A stretch of 26,244 bases of DNA, from the NCBI GenBank assembly GCA_910588825.1, contig CAJURF010000050.1, positions 1-26,244 of the forward strand. The letters are read 5' to 3'. The stretch is from an uncultured Lachnospiraceae bacterium. Lineage in GTDB: Bacteria; Bacillota; Clostridia; Lachnospirales; Lachnospiraceae. Position 1 is the stretch's first letter. The number at the start of each line of letters is the position of its first letter. Positions 14,053-24,000 of this stretch are shown here, piece after piece. The notes beneath the pieces were generated by a model that made no database searches, was not told where the DNA came from, and worked only from the letters and a program-made list of their open reading frames with translations. Made by a program: the position numbers and the translations under genes.

Positions 14053-14853
14053 ATGACTAAGAGAACGAAATTGATCAGGCTTGTGGTAAACAGTGTACTT
14101 CTTGTGGCAATTGTGGCACTGGCAGTCACCGTATATCGGGCCGGAACACAGCACAGTGAAAATGAGCCCATCACACCCCAGCTTGCATCCGAAGACAGCG
14201 GACGGGAAACAGCTGAGACTAAAGAGCCTATGGTGGACGCAGGCACCGATGATGTGGAAGCAGATCTGAAAGAGGAGAAGACGGCCAAGGCAGAGACAAA
14301 GGAAGAAAAAAAGGAAAAACCAAAGCAGGAAGAAGCGGCTGAGGAGACTGCCCAGACAGAGGTTTCTGAAGAAGAAGTGGAGAGTACAGATGCCGCTGCA
14401 TCAGCGGAAAGTGTGGAGACTCCTGTGATTGAGACGAATTTTACAGAGGAAAGTCTCATGAATTGGCCTCTGGAGGGACAGATTCTGTTGGATTACAGCA
14501 TGGACCACACCATTTATCATCCTACATTGGACCAGTACAAATGCAGCAAAGGGATTGCTATCCAGTCATCTGTGGGATCTCCGGTGACAGCCGCTGCAAA
14601 TGGAACGGTGACAGCCATTGAGGATGCGGCTGATACAGGAACTACAGTGGTGATGGATATGGGCAATGGATATGAATGTGTTTATGGCCAGTTAAAAGAC
14701 TTGAATATAGAAATAGGCCAGACGGTAGGCCAGGGAACCATTTTGGGGTATGTGAATGAACCCACAAAATATTTTACAAAGGAGGGCAGTAATCTTTACT
14801 TTTCCATGAGTAAAGATGGGGCGCCTATTGACCCCATCCAGTACCTGCCGTAA
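14053..14853 (+). CDS. spoIIQ: SpoIIQ-like LytM/M23-fold protein, catalytic residues lost
   Basis: A 266-aa membrane-anchored protein: transmembrane segment 8-27, an acidic/Lys-rich low-complexity stalk (about 48-125), and an M23/LytM beta domain (135-266). The LytM fold is recognisable from GSPVTAAANGTVTAI (175-189), GQTVGQGTILGYV (222-234) and DGAPIDPIQYLP. SpoIIQ is the forespore partner of the SpoIIIAH channel during engulfment. All zinc-ligand positions are replaced: KCSKGIAI (163-170) where H-x(3)-D is expected, YGQL (211-214) for Y-x-HL, and LYFSM (248-252) for LHFEV. It is therefore probably a binding rather than a cutting protein. B. subtilis SpoIIQ is likewise degenerate, while some clostridial versions keep the His. 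Follows the SpoIID-like gene, with a possible forespore promoter in the gap. Confidence 0.8.
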   Translation: MTKRTKLIRLVVNSVLLVAIVALAVTVYRAGTQHSENEPITPQLASEDSGRETAETKEPMVDAGTDDVEADLKEEKTAKAETKEEKKEKPKQEEAAEETAQTEVSEEEVESTDAAASAESVETPVIETNFTEESLMNWPLEGQILLDYSMDHTIYHPTLDQYKCSKGIAIQSSVGSPVTAAANGTVTAIEDAADTGTTVVMDMGNGYECVYGQLKDLNIEIGQTVGQGTILGYVNEPTKYFTKEGSNLYFSMSKDGAPIDPIQYLP

Positions 14854-14870
14854 AACTTATAAAAAACATG

Positions 14871-14914
14871 AAAAACAGGCTGTGCAGATTTTTTGTCTGC
14901 AGGAGGCTGTTTTT
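14871..14914 (+). terminator. Rho-independent terminator after spoIIQ
   Basis: Outer stem AAAAACAG/CTGTTTTT (14871-14878 and 14907-14914), inner stem TGCAGA/TCTGCA (14883-14888 and 14896-14901), ending in a T-run. Confidence 0.75.
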
Positions 14915-14927
14915 CGTGTGTTTCATA

Positions 14928-14978
14928 TGGTATAATATATTATCCAAAATAACAGATTTTTTGATATAATGGATTATA
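14928..14978 (+). promoter_or_regulatory. HipBA promoter region with possible HipB operator
   Basis: Two extended -10 elements lie in tandem: TGG-TATAAT (14928-14936) and TGA-TATAAT (14962-14970). Neither has a good -35. A 9-bp inverted repeat (8/9 paired) at 14938-14946 and 14970-14978, containing TATCC and GGATT, brackets the second one. E. coli HipB half-sites are TATCC/GGATA, so an autoregulatory operator is plausible. Confidence 0.45.
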
Positions 14979-15043
14979 TTTTATCTATATATGAATGATG
15001 CCTTTTGATGGGCAGATTATTTTATCTGTATGGAGAGTTTGGT

Positions 15044-15322
15044 ATGGAAGGATTACTGTGGGAGACAGCAGAGGAAATGAATCTGAATTTGGCCAGGCGT
15101 GTGAGAAGAATCAGAAAGCGGCGTAAGATTTCGCAGGAAAGGCTCAGTGAGATGAGCGGCGTCAGCTATGGTTCTGTAAAACGGTTTGAATCTACAGGGA
15201 ACATATCTCTGCTGTCGCTGACTAAGATAGCTATTGCTCTGGACCTGGCAGAGGAGATCCGGAATATGTTCACAGAAGTTCCTTATCTTAGCATTGAGGA
15301 GGTTATCAATGAGAGTCAATAA
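15044..15322 (+). CDS. hipB: HipB-like XRE-family antitoxin/repressor
   Basis: A 92-aa DNA-binding protein with one Cro/C1-type helix-turn-helix. The basic segment RRVRRIRKRRKISQERLSEM leads into the recognition helix SGVSYGSVKRFE, then ISLLSLTKIAIALD closes the domain. HipB-type antitoxins bind and neutralise the HipA kinase and repress their own operon. The frame is open from a TTG at 15005, but the ATG at 15044 has a GGAGAG ribosome site 6 nt upstream and gives the usual size. Its end overlaps the hipA start by 14 nt, so the two are translationally coupled, as expected for a toxin-antitoxin pair. Confidence 0.82.
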   Translation: MEGLLWETAEEMNLNLARRVRRIRKRRKISQERLSEMSGVSYGSVKRFESTGNISLLSLTKIAIALDLAEEIRNMFTEVPYLSIEEVINESQ

Positions 15323-16433
15323 CAGGCTGAAAGTGTTGTACCATGGCAGAGAGGTGGGGACTCTGGCATTTACTTCAGATAAGAAGGCGGCTTTTGAGTA
15401 TAGCGGGGAATGGATAGAGTCAGGATTTTCAATCAGCCCGTTCAGCCTCCCACTGAAAAAGCAGGTGTTTGTGCCTGTGAAATTATATTTTCATGGACTT
15501 TTTGGTGTGTTTGCAGACAGCCTTCCTGATGCCTGGGGAAATTTACTGCTGAGCCGGATGCTTAGGAAAAAGGGAATCTCTATGGATGATATGTCTCCTT
15601 TAGACAGGCTTGCCATTGTGGGAAGCAGTGGAATGGGGGCGTTGGTTTACCAGCCGGAAATGATGAACTCTGCACAGGAATACCCTGTGGATTTGGATGA
15701 GCTGTCGGTACAGTGCAGACAGATTCTCACTACTGAATACGATGAAAATCTTGATGAGTTATACAGGCTGGGAGGAACAAGCGGTGGTGCAAGGCCCAAA
15801 ATATTGACAGAAGTGGAGAAAGAGGACTGGATCATTAAGTTTCCTGCCCATGTGGACACAATGAATGCAGGGCAGATGGAGTATGAGTATTCTCTCTGCG
15901 CGAAACAATGCGGGATTTCTATGAGTGAGACCAGGCTGTTTCCCTCTAGAATCTGCGGGGGGTATTTTGGGACAAAGCGGTTTGACAGGGAAAATCAAAA
16001 GATTCATATGTGCACAGCAGCGGCACTTCTGGAATTGGATTACAATCAGCCAAGTCTGGATTATCATAGTTTAATGAAACTGACAAAAATTATTACAGGG
16101 AATAATCAGGAAGATATACAGGATATGTATCGGAGAATGTGCTTTAATGTGTTTGCCCATAACCGGGATGATCATTCCAAGAATTTTGCTTTTTTGTATG
16201 ATGAAAGCAGGAGACGATGGAAGCTGAGTCCTGCCTATGATTTGACATACAGTAATACGTATTACGGCGAACACACCACATCCGTTGATGGAAATGGCAG
16301 GGACCCCGGGGTCAGGGAACTGATAAATGTTGGAACAGCAGCTGGAATGAAAAAGGAGAAATGCAGAAATATTGCAGAGCAGATAAAATCATGTGTAAAA
16401 GAACATCTGGGAAATTACCTGAAAGAACCCTGA
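15309..16433 (+). CDS. hipA: HipA family serine/threonine kinase toxin
   Basis: A 374-aa HipA-type kinase, full length with both the N-terminal subdomain (about 1-115) and the kinase-like C-terminal domain. E. coli HipA phosphorylates glutamyl-tRNA synthetase and induces dormancy; the target here is unknown. Motifs: the Ser-containing Gly loop GGTSGGARPK (155-164), the ATP-lysine strand WIIKFP (174-179), the catalytic NRDDHSKN (285-292), and the metal-binding SPAYDL (307-312). All are intact, so an active kinase is predicted. The ATG at 15309 has a near-perfect GAGGAGG ribosome site inside the end of hipB. Earlier in-frame ATGs lack one and encode sequence unlike HipA. No T-tailed terminator follows. 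Confidence 0.88.
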   Translation: MRVNNRLKVLYHGREVGTLAFTSDKKAAFEYSGEWIESGFSISPFSLPLKKQVFVPVKLYFHGLFGVFADSLPDAWGNLLLSRMLRKKGISMDDMSPLDRLAIVGSSGMGALVYQPEMMNSAQEYPVDLDELSVQCRQILTTEYDENLDELYRLGGTSGGARPKILTEVEKEDWIIKFPAHVDTMNAGQMEYEYSLCAKQCGISMSETRLFPSRICGGYFGTKRFDRENQKIHMCTAAALLELDYNQPSLDYHSLMKLTKIITGNNQEDIQDMYRRMCFNVFAHNRDDHSKNFAFLYDESRRRWKLSPAYDLTYSNTYYGEHTTSVDGNGRDPGVRELINVGTAAGMKKEKCRNIAEQIKSCVKEHLGNYLKEP

Positions 16434-16698
16434 GAGGCGTCAGCCATGATTCACGGATTTTACATAAAAGCGTATAATGTAATGTATAGAAGACAGTGTG
16501 CCATATTGAAAATCCGCAATCGTCTATGATCAGTAAAGTCAATTGTGACGGAAGGTACAAATATCAGTGATTCAATATGGTAAAATACTAATTGTCGATT
16601 GCTTCACATAAATGAAATTGGGCTGTCAGGCTGTATGCCAGGCTGCCCGTACATAGATCGGTCTGGGGCGCGGAGCCTCAAAAGAAGGATTTTCATAA
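16434..16698. other. Intergenic stretch without a recognised gene
   Basis: Between hipA and the GIY-YIG gene I see only a 27-codon open frame from 16447 without a ribosome site, and no rplL or rplJ remnant. No convincing promoter is found. Confidence 0.5.
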
Positions 16699-16950
16699 AT
16701 GAATTATACTTATATTGTAAAATGCCGGGATGGAAGCCTGTATACGGGGTGGACCAATAATCTTGAAAAAAGAATCCATGACCATAACAGCGGCAGCGGT
16801 GCCAAATATACGAAAAGCCGGGCGCCGGTAGAGCTATTATATTATGAAGGATTCCGCACAAAAAGTGAGGCCATGCGCAGAGAATATGAGATTAAGCATT
16901 TATCGTCCAAAGAGAAGTGGAACTTGATTTCAAAAGCAGACAAGCCCTGA
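16699..16950 (+). CDS. GIY-YIG nuclease family protein (YhbQ/COG2827-like)
   Basis: An 83-aa single-domain protein of the GIY-YIG superfamily. The two half-motifs are YIV (5-7) and YTG (15-17), followed by NNLEKRIHDHN (20-30) with the conserved Arg25. A late REYEIK helix (61-66) holds the metal-binding Glu. The length is that of stand-alone UvrC-N-like proteins, which are annotated as nucleases of unknown biological role. Ribosome site GAAGGA about 9 nt upstream. It sits just before the rpoB promoter. I see no terminator between, so some readthrough into rpoB is possible. Confidence 0.87.
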   Translation: MNYTYIVKCRDGSLYTGWTNNLEKRIHDHNSGSGAKYTKSRAPVELLYYEGFRTKSEAMRREYEIKHLSSKEKWNLISKADKP

Positions 16951-16984
16951 ATATGAAAAACTTGTAAAATAATTCAGATTACGA

Positions 16985-17014
16985 TTGACACATTGACTTT
17001 CCCTGTGATATATT
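16985..17014 (+). promoter_or_regulatory. rpoBC promoter
   Basis: TTGACA (16985-16990), 18 nt, TATATT (17009-17014): 6/6 and 5/6 to consensus. The leader to the rpoB start is about 100 nt and contains a 7-bp hairpin, GCCTACT/AGTAGGC (17042-17048 and 17073-17079). Confidence 0.7.
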
Positions 17015-17120
17015 TAAAAATACACTATTGTGGAAAGATATGCCTACTTTTACTAAATGATTTGCTTGATTCAGTAGGCGGCGCGCAAAAAAATTTTAAG
17101 AAAACAGGGGTGAAACGTCA

Positions 17121-20100
17121 ATGGAAAAAAACAGAATACGTTCTGTAGTTACTGGAAAAAGTATGCGGATGAGTTACCAGAGACAAAATGAAGTTCTGGA
17201 AATGCCGAACTTGATAGAAGTACAGAAAGATTCTTACCAATGGTTTCTAAATGAAGGTCTTAAGGAGGTATTTAATGATATTTCTCCGATTGCGGATTAC
17301 GGCGGAAAGTTAAGCCTGGAGTTTATAGACTTTACTTTATGTGAAAAGGACGTAAAATATTCCATTGAAGAATGTAAAGAACGGGATGTAACGTACGCAG
17401 CCCCTCTTAAAGTGCGTGTTCGTCTGATCAACAGGGAAAACGACGAAATCAATGAACATGAGATTTTCATGGGAGATCTGCCTCTGATGACGGCTACCGG
17501 GACCTTTGTAATAAATGGTGCGGAGCGTGTTATCGTAAGCCAGCTGGTGCGTTCGCCTGGTATCTATTACTCCATAGCCCATGATAAAGTGGGTAAAACG
17601 CTGTATTCAGCAACAGTGATACCCAACAGAGGAGCATGGCTGGAGTATGAAACAGATTCCAATGACGTGTTCTATGTCCGTGTGGACAGAACCAGAAAAG
17701 TGCCGATCACAGTATTGATCCGTGCTCTGGGAATCGGCACCAACGAAGAAATTGTACAGCTGTTCGGCGAGGAGCCAAAGATTCTGGCAAGTTTTGAAAA
17801 GGATACGGCTGAGAGTTATCAGGAAGGTCTTCTGGAATTGTACAAGAAGATCCGTCCCGGTGAACCTCTGGCAGTGGAAAGTGCCGAGAGTCTGATCATG
17901 TCCATGTTTTTCGACCCGAGAAGATATGATCTGGCAAAAGTAGGAAGATATAAATTCAATAAGAAGCTGTCCATGAAGAACCGGATTGTGGGCTTTGCCC
18001 TGGCAGAAGATGTGGTGGATACCTCCACAGGAGAGATTCTGGCAGAGGCGGGTACAGTGGCAGACCGGGAGCTGGCCGGCAGAATACAAAATGCTGCCAT
18101 TCCCTATGTGTGGGTTCAGGCAGACGAGCGCAGGGTAAAAGTTCTGTCAAATATGATGGTGGATATCACCAGCTTTGTGGATGTGGACCCTGCGGAAGTG
18201 GGCGTGAAGGAGATGGTGTATTATCCCTGCCTGATGCAGATTCTTGAGGAGAATGAAGACCTGGAAGAAATTAAGGCTGCCATCAAGAGGGATATTCACG
18301 ACCTGATTCCCAAACATATAACAAAGGAAGATATTCTGGCTTCTATCAATTATAATATGCATTTGGAATACGGCATGGGAAATGACGACGACATTGACCA
18401 CCTGGGCAACCGCCGGATTCGTTCCGTTGGAGAATTGCTGCAGAACCAGTACCGCATCGGTCTGTCCAGAATGGAGAGAGTGGTGAGGGAGAGAATGACA
18501 ACCCAGGATATTGAAGGAATTTCTCCCCAGTCGCTGATTAACATTAAGCCGGTGACAGCGGCGGTGAAAGAGTTCTTCGGGTCTTCCCAGCTGTCCCAGT
18601 TTATGGACCAGAATAATCCGCTGGGAGAGCTGACCCATAAGCGGCGTCTGTCTGCCCTCGGCCCTGGCGGTCTGTCCAGAGACCGTGCAGGATTCGAGGT
18701 GCGTGATGTGCATTATTCCCATTATGGAAGAATGTGCCCCATAGAGACACCGGAAGGTCCCAACATTGGTCTGATTAACTCTCTGGCGTCTTATGCCCGT
18801 ATCAATGAATATGGATTTGTGGAGGCTCCTTATCGGAAAATAGATAAAAGCGATCCGAAAAACCCGAGAGTTACTGAAGAAGTTGTCTATATGACAGCGG
18901 ACGAAGAAGATAATTATCACGTGGCACAGGCCAATGAGGCTCTGGATGAAAATGGTTATTTTATCCGTAAAAATGTGTCAGGACGTTATAAAGATGAGAC
19001 ACAGGAATACGAAAAACATATGTTTGACTATATGGATGTGTCTCCGAAGATGGTGTTTTCTGTGGCCACGGCATTGATTCCGTTTCTGCAGAATGACGAT
19101 GCCAACCGTGCTCTGATGGGTTCCAACATGCAGCGTCAGGCAGTGCCTCTTTTGATCACTGAGGCCCCTGTTGTGGGAACCGGTATGGAGACGAAAGTAG
19201 CCGTGGACTCTGGTGTGTGCATGGTGGCGCGCAAATCCGGTGTTGTGGAGCGGTCTACTTCCAAGCAGATTGTGGTGGCCAACGATGACGGAAGCAGGGA
19301 TGAATACCGGCTTACGAAATTTATGAGGAGCAACCAGAGTAACTGCTATAACCAGAAACCCATTGTTTTCCAGGGAGAGCGTGTGGAAGAAGGACAGGTG
19401 ATTGCCGACGGTCCGTCCACATCCAACGGGGAACTGGCTTTGGGCAAGAATCCTCTCATCGGATTTATGACCTGGGAGGGTTACAATTACGAGGACGCCG
19501 TACTGTTGAGCGAGCGTCTGGTCCAGGAGGATGTATATACTTCTGTGCACATCGAAGAATATGAGGCAGAATCCAGAGATACGAAACTGGGGCCGGAAGA
19601 GATCACCCGCGATGTGCCCGGAGTGGGCGACGACGCTTTAAAAGACCTGGATGAACGGGGGATTATCCGTATCGGCGCGGAAGTTCGTGCAGGGGACATC
19701 CTTGTGGGAAAAGTAACACCAAAAGGGGAAACAGAACTGACAGCGGAAGAACGGCTTTTGAGGGCTATTTTTGGTGAAAAGGCCCGTGAAGTCAGGGATA
19801 CTTCACTGAAGGTGCCCCATGGTGAGTACGGGATTGTAGTGGATGCAAAAGTATTCACCCGTGAAAACGGAGATGAATTGTCTCCAGGTGTGAACCAGTC
19901 TGTGAGGATTTATATTGCCCAGAAAAGAAAAATATCGGTGGGGGATAAAATGGCCGGCCGGCATGGCAATAAGGGTGTAGTTTCCCGTGTGCTGCCTGTA
20001 GAAGATATGCCGTTTCTCCCCAATGGCCGTCCGCTGGATATTGTGTTGAATCCTCTGGGTGTGCCTTCCCGAATGAATATCGGCCAGGTGTTGGAGATTC

Positions 20101-21005
20101 ATCTGTCTCTGGCTGCGAAAGCATTGGGCTTTAATATTGCCACTCCTGTATTTGACGGGGCAAATGAGGATGATATTATGGATGCCCTGGAGCTGGCAAA
20201 TGATTATGTAAATATAGAAGAATTTGAAGATTTTCGTGAAAAGTATGATGATGTGCTGGCACCGGATGTGATGGAATATCTGGATAAAAATAAGGAGCAC
20301 CGGAAACTCTGGAAGGGGGTTCCCCTGTCCAGAGACGGAAAAGTACGGCTTCGCGACGGGCGTACAGGAGAATATTTTGACAGTCCGGTTACCATCGGCC
20401 ACATGCATTATCTGAAACTGCATCATTTGGTAGATGATAAAATCCATGCCCGTTCTACGGGACCATATTCTCTGGTTACCCAGCAGCCTCTGGGTGGAAA
20501 AGCACAGTTCGGCGGCCAGAGATTTGGAGAGATGGAAGTGTGGGCGCTGGAAGCTTATGGAGCCTCTTATACTCTGCAGGAAATCCTTACTGTAAAATCT
20601 GATGATGTAGTAGGCCGTGTGAAAACTTATGAGGCCATTATCAAAGGCGATAATATACCAGAACCGGGAATTCCGGAATCCTTTAAAGTGCTTTTGAAGG
20701 AACTGCAGTCTCTGGGGCTGGATGTGAAAGTACTTAAAGATGATAATACAGAAGTGGAAATCATGGAGACAATAGACTATGGAGAAACTGATCTTCACTC
20801 CATCATTGAAGGTGACCGGAGAAGAGATACAGAAGAATCCTATGACAGAATGGGCTATACCCGGCAGGAATTTGCCAATGGGGAACTGGTAAATGTGGAA
20901 ACGGAAGATGAAGAGGAAGGTGATGACACGGAGGACCTTGGAGATCCCAATCAGGAGCTGGCAGAGGATATGGAAGGTATGCAGATAACTCTGGATGAAG
21001 AGTAG
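17121..21005 (+). CDS. rpoB: DNA-directed RNA polymerase subunit beta
   Basis: A 1294-aa RNA polymerase beta subunit; with beta' it forms the active-site cleft. Family landmarks run in order: the N-terminal MSYQRQNEVLEMPNLIEVQK segment, the rifampicin pocket (487-520), the RMCPIETPEGPNIGL block, GDKMAGRHGNKGV, and the C-terminal GGKAQFGGQRFGEMEVWA. In the rifampicin region D496, H506 and S511 (E. coli 516, 526, 531) are wild type, so target-based resistance is not expected from these positions. It is about 100 aa longer than the B. subtilis protein, partly through an acidic tail (1260-1294, 18 of 35 Asp/Glu). The start has an AGGGGTG ribosome site. Followed closely by rpoC. Confidence 0.99.
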   Translation: MEKNRIRSVVTGKSMRMSYQRQNEVLEMPNLIEVQKDSYQWFLNEGLKEVFNDISPIADYGGKLSLEFIDFTLCEKDVKYSIEECKERDVTYAAPLKVRVRLINRENDEINEHEIFMGDLPLMTATGTFVINGAERVIVSQLVRSPGIYYSIAHDKVGKTLYSATVIPNRGAWLEYETDSNDVFYVRVDRTRKVPITVLIRALGIGTNEEIVQLFGEEPKILASFEKDTAESYQEGLLELYKKIRPGEPLAVESAESLIMSMFFDPRRYDLAKVGRYKFNKKLSMKNRIVGFALAEDVVDTSTGEILAEAGTVADRELAGRIQNAAIPYVWVQADERRVKVLSNMMVDITSFVDVDPAEVGVKEMVYYPCLMQILEENEDLEEIKAAIKRDIHDLIPKHITKEDILASINYNMHLEYGMGNDDDIDHLGNRRIRSVGELLQNQYRIGLSRMERVVRERMTTQDIEGISPQSLINIKPVTAAVKEFFGSSQLSQFMDQNNPLGELTHKRRLSALGPGGLSRDRAGFEVRDVHYSHYGRMCPIETPEGPNIGLINSLASYARINEYGFVEAPYRKIDKSDPKNPRVTEEVVYMTADEEDNYHVAQANEALDENGYFIRKNVSGRYKDETQEYEKHMFDYMDVSPKMVFSVATALIPFLQNDDANRALMGSNMQRQAVPLLITEAPVVGTGMETKVAVDSGVCMVARKSGVVERSTSKQIVVANDDGSRDEYRLTKFMRSNQSNCYNQKPIVFQGERVEEGQVIADGPSTSNGELALGKNPLIGFMTWEGYNYEDAVLLSERLVQEDVYTSVHIEEYEAESRDTKLGPEEITRDVPGVGDDALKDLDERGIIRIGAEVRAGDILVGKVTPKGETELTAEERLLRAIFGEKAREVRDTSLKVPHGEYGIVVDAKVFTRENGDELSPGVNQSVRIYIAQKRKISVGDKMAGRHGNKGVVSRVLPVEDMPFLPNGRPLDIVLNPLGVPSRMNIGQVLEIHLSLAAKALGFNIATPVFDGANEDDIMDALELANDYVNIEEFEDFREKYDDVLAPDVMEYLDKNKEHRKLWKGVPLSRDGKVRLRDGRTGEYFDSPVTIGHMHYLKLHHLVDDKIHARSTGPYSLVTQQPLGGKAQFGGQRFGEMEVWALEAYGASYTLQEILTVKSDDVVGRVKTYEAIIKGDNIPEPGIPESFKVLLKELQSLGLDVKVLKDDNTEVEIMETIDYGETDLHSIIEGDRRRDTEESYDRMGYTRQEFANGELVNVETEDEEEGDDTEDLGDPNQELAEDMEGMQITLDEE

Positions 21006-21021
21006 GAAGGGGTATATTTGG

Positions 21022-24000
21022 ATGGCAGAGACAACAAATAAACAGGAAACGTATCAGCCGATGACTTTTGATGCGATTAAGATTGGACTGGCATCGCCTG
21101 ATAAAATCAGAGAATGGTCCAGAGGTGAAGTGTTAAAGCCGGAAACCATTAATTATAGAACACTGAAACCGGAAAAAGACGGACTTTTCTGTGAAAAAAT
21201 ATTTGGTCCCAGCAAAGACTGGGAATGTCATTGCGGAAAATATAAAAAAATCCGTTATAAAGGGGTAGTCTGTGACCGCTGTGGGGTGGAGGTCACAAAG
21301 TCTACAGTCCGGCGTGAACGGATGGGGCATATTGAGCTGGCGGCCCCGGTATCGCATATCTGGTATTTTAAAGGGATACCTTCCCGGATGGGTCTGGTGC
21401 TTGATTTGAGCCCCCGGACATTGGAAAAAGTGCTTTATTTTGCCAATTATATTGTATTGGACCCGGCTGATTCGGGTCTGCAGTATAAGCAGGTGCTTAC
21501 TGAGAAAGAATACCAGGATGCCAGAGACGCATATGGATATGACTTCCGGGTAGGCATGGGCGCTGAGGCAGTGGAAGAACTTTTAAAAAGTATTGATCTG
21601 GAGAAAGAAACCGACGAACTGCGCAGAGGTTTGAAAGAGTCTACAGGACAAAAAAGGGCCAGAATTATCAAAAGACTGGAAGTTGTGGAATCTTTCAGAG
21701 GTTCCGGCAACCGGCCGGAATGGATGATTATGTCTGTGATTCCGGTAATTCCGCCGGATCTGCGCCCCATGGTCCAGCTGGACGGAGGCCGTTTTGCCAC
21801 ATCGGACCTGAACGATTTGTACCGGAGAATTATCAACCGGAACAATCGTCTGAAACGCCTTCTGGAACTGGGTGCGCCGGATATCATTGTCCGAAATGAG
21901 AAACGTATGCTCCAGGAAGCAGTGGACGCATTGATTGATAATGGACGCCGGGGCCGTCCTGTTACAGGCCCCGGAAACCGGGCGTTGAAATCTCTTTCTG
22001 ACATGCTGAAAGGAAAGTCCGGCCGTTTCCGTCAGAATCTTTTGGGAAAACGTGTGGATTATTCTGGCCGTTCCGTTATCGTGGTAGGTCCGGAACTGAA
22101 GATTTATCAGTGTGGTCTTCCTAAAGAGATGGCCATAGAGCTGTTTAAACCTTTCGTAATGAAAGAGCTGGTGGCCAACGGAACTTCTCACAATATAAAG
22201 AATGCCAAGAAGATGGTGGAAAAGCTGCAGCCGGAAGTCTGGGATATTCTTGAGGAAGTTATCAAGGAACATCCGGTTATGCTGAATCGTGCTCCCACTC
22301 TGCACAGGCTTGGCATCCAGGCATTTGAGCCCACCCTTGTTGAAGGAAAGGCTATTAAACTCCATCCCCTGGTATGTACAGCCTTCAATGCAGACTTCGA
22401 TGGGGACCAGATGGCTGTCCATCTGCCATTATCTGTGGAGGCCCAGGCAGAATGCCGTTTTCTGTTATTGTCACCGAACAATCTGCTGAAGCCGTCAGAT
22501 GGAGGGCCGGTGGCCGTTCCGTCTCAGGATATGGTGCTGGGAATTTACTATCTGACCCAGGAGCGTCCAGGAAATCCGGGGGAAGGAAAGTGGTTCCGCA
22601 ATGTAAACGAAGCCATTTTAGCCTATGAAAACGGAATCATCACCCTTCAGACAAAGATTAACGTGCGCTGTCAGAAGGTAAGGCCGGATGGGACTAAGAT
22701 CCAGGGAAATGTGTCATCTACTCTGGGAAGATTTTTATTTAACGAGATTCTGCCCCAGGATCTTGGCTTTGTGGACAGGAGCATTCCGGAAAACGAACTG
22801 CTTCTGGAAGTAGATTTCCACGTGGGAAAGAAAAGTCTGAAGCAGATTTTGGAAAAGGTAATCAACACCCATGGAGCCACTAAGACAGCGGAAGTACTGG
22901 ATGATATTAAGTCTATGGGATATAAATATTCCACCCGTGCGGCTATGACCGTATCCATTTCCGACATGACTGTGCCTCCGCAAAAACCGGAATTAATCCA
23001 AAAAGCACAGGATACGGTGGATTTGATCACAAAGAACTACAAACGTGGTCTGATCACAGAAGAAGAACGCTATAAAGAAGTGGTGGAGACATGGAAGAAG
23101 ACTGATGATACTTTGACACATGCACTGCTCAGCGGACTGGATAAATACAATAATATTTATATGATGGCCGATTCCGGTGCCCGTGGTTCTGATAAGCAGA
23201 TCAAACAGCTGGCCGGTATGCGCGGTCTGATGGCAGATACCACAGGACATACCATTGAACTTCCCATTAAATCAAACTTCCGTGAGGGGCTGGACGTTTT
23301 GGAATATTTCATGTCTGCCCACGGCGCCAGAAAAGGACTTTCAGATACCGCTCTTCGTACAGCGGATTCCGGTTACCTGACCAGGCGTCTGGTGGATGTG
23401 TCTCAGGAATTGATTGTGCGGGAAGTGGACTGCTGTGAAGGAAAAGATATGATTCCGGGTATGTACGTGAAAGATTTCATGGATGGACGGGAGGAGATCG
23501 AGAGCCTTCAGGAGAGAATCACCGGAAGGGTTGCCTGTGAGACAATTTGTGATAAAGACGGAAATGTTCTGGTAAAGGCAAATCATATGATTACGCCGGG
23601 ACGGGCCGCCAGAATAATGAGCCAGGGCGTCAATGACAAAGGAGAACCTCTGGACCAGGTAAAGATTCGTACGATTCTTACCTGCAGATGCCATGTGGGT
23701 ATCTGTGCAAAATGCTACGGGGCCAATATGGCCACCGGAGAACCAGTACAGGTGGGTGAATCAGTGGGAATCATTGCTGCGCAGTCCATTGGAGAGCCGG
23801 GTACTCAGCTTACCATGCGTACCTTCCATACCGGTGGTGTGGCAGGTGGAGATATTACACAGGGTCTTCCCCGTGTGGAGGAGTTATTCGAGGCCAGGAA
23901 GCCGAAAGGTCTTGCTATTATCACAGAGATTGCAGGAACAGCCTCCATCAGTGACACAAAGAAGAAACGTGAGATTACAGTTACCAACAATGAAACAGGG

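Noticed and set aside
15234..15308. N-terminal extension of HipA from an earlier in-frame start
   Set aside because: No ribosome site, the encoded residues overlap hipB and look unlike HipA, while the ATG at 15309 has GAGGAGG in the right place.
16447..16530. 27-codon open frame after hipA
   Set aside because: No ribosome site, promoter or recognisable sequence; of a length expected by chance.
18579..18657. Rifampicin-resistance mutations in rpoB
   Set aside because: D496, H506 and S511 and the surrounding pocket residues are the wild-type ones.
19803..20798. 331-codon open frame on the minus strand inside rpoB
   Set aside because: Lies wholly antisense to the conserved beta subunit, has no ribosome site or recognisable domain, and is explained by codon bias of the plus-strand gene. 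The same holds for the other antisense frames in rpoB and rpoC.
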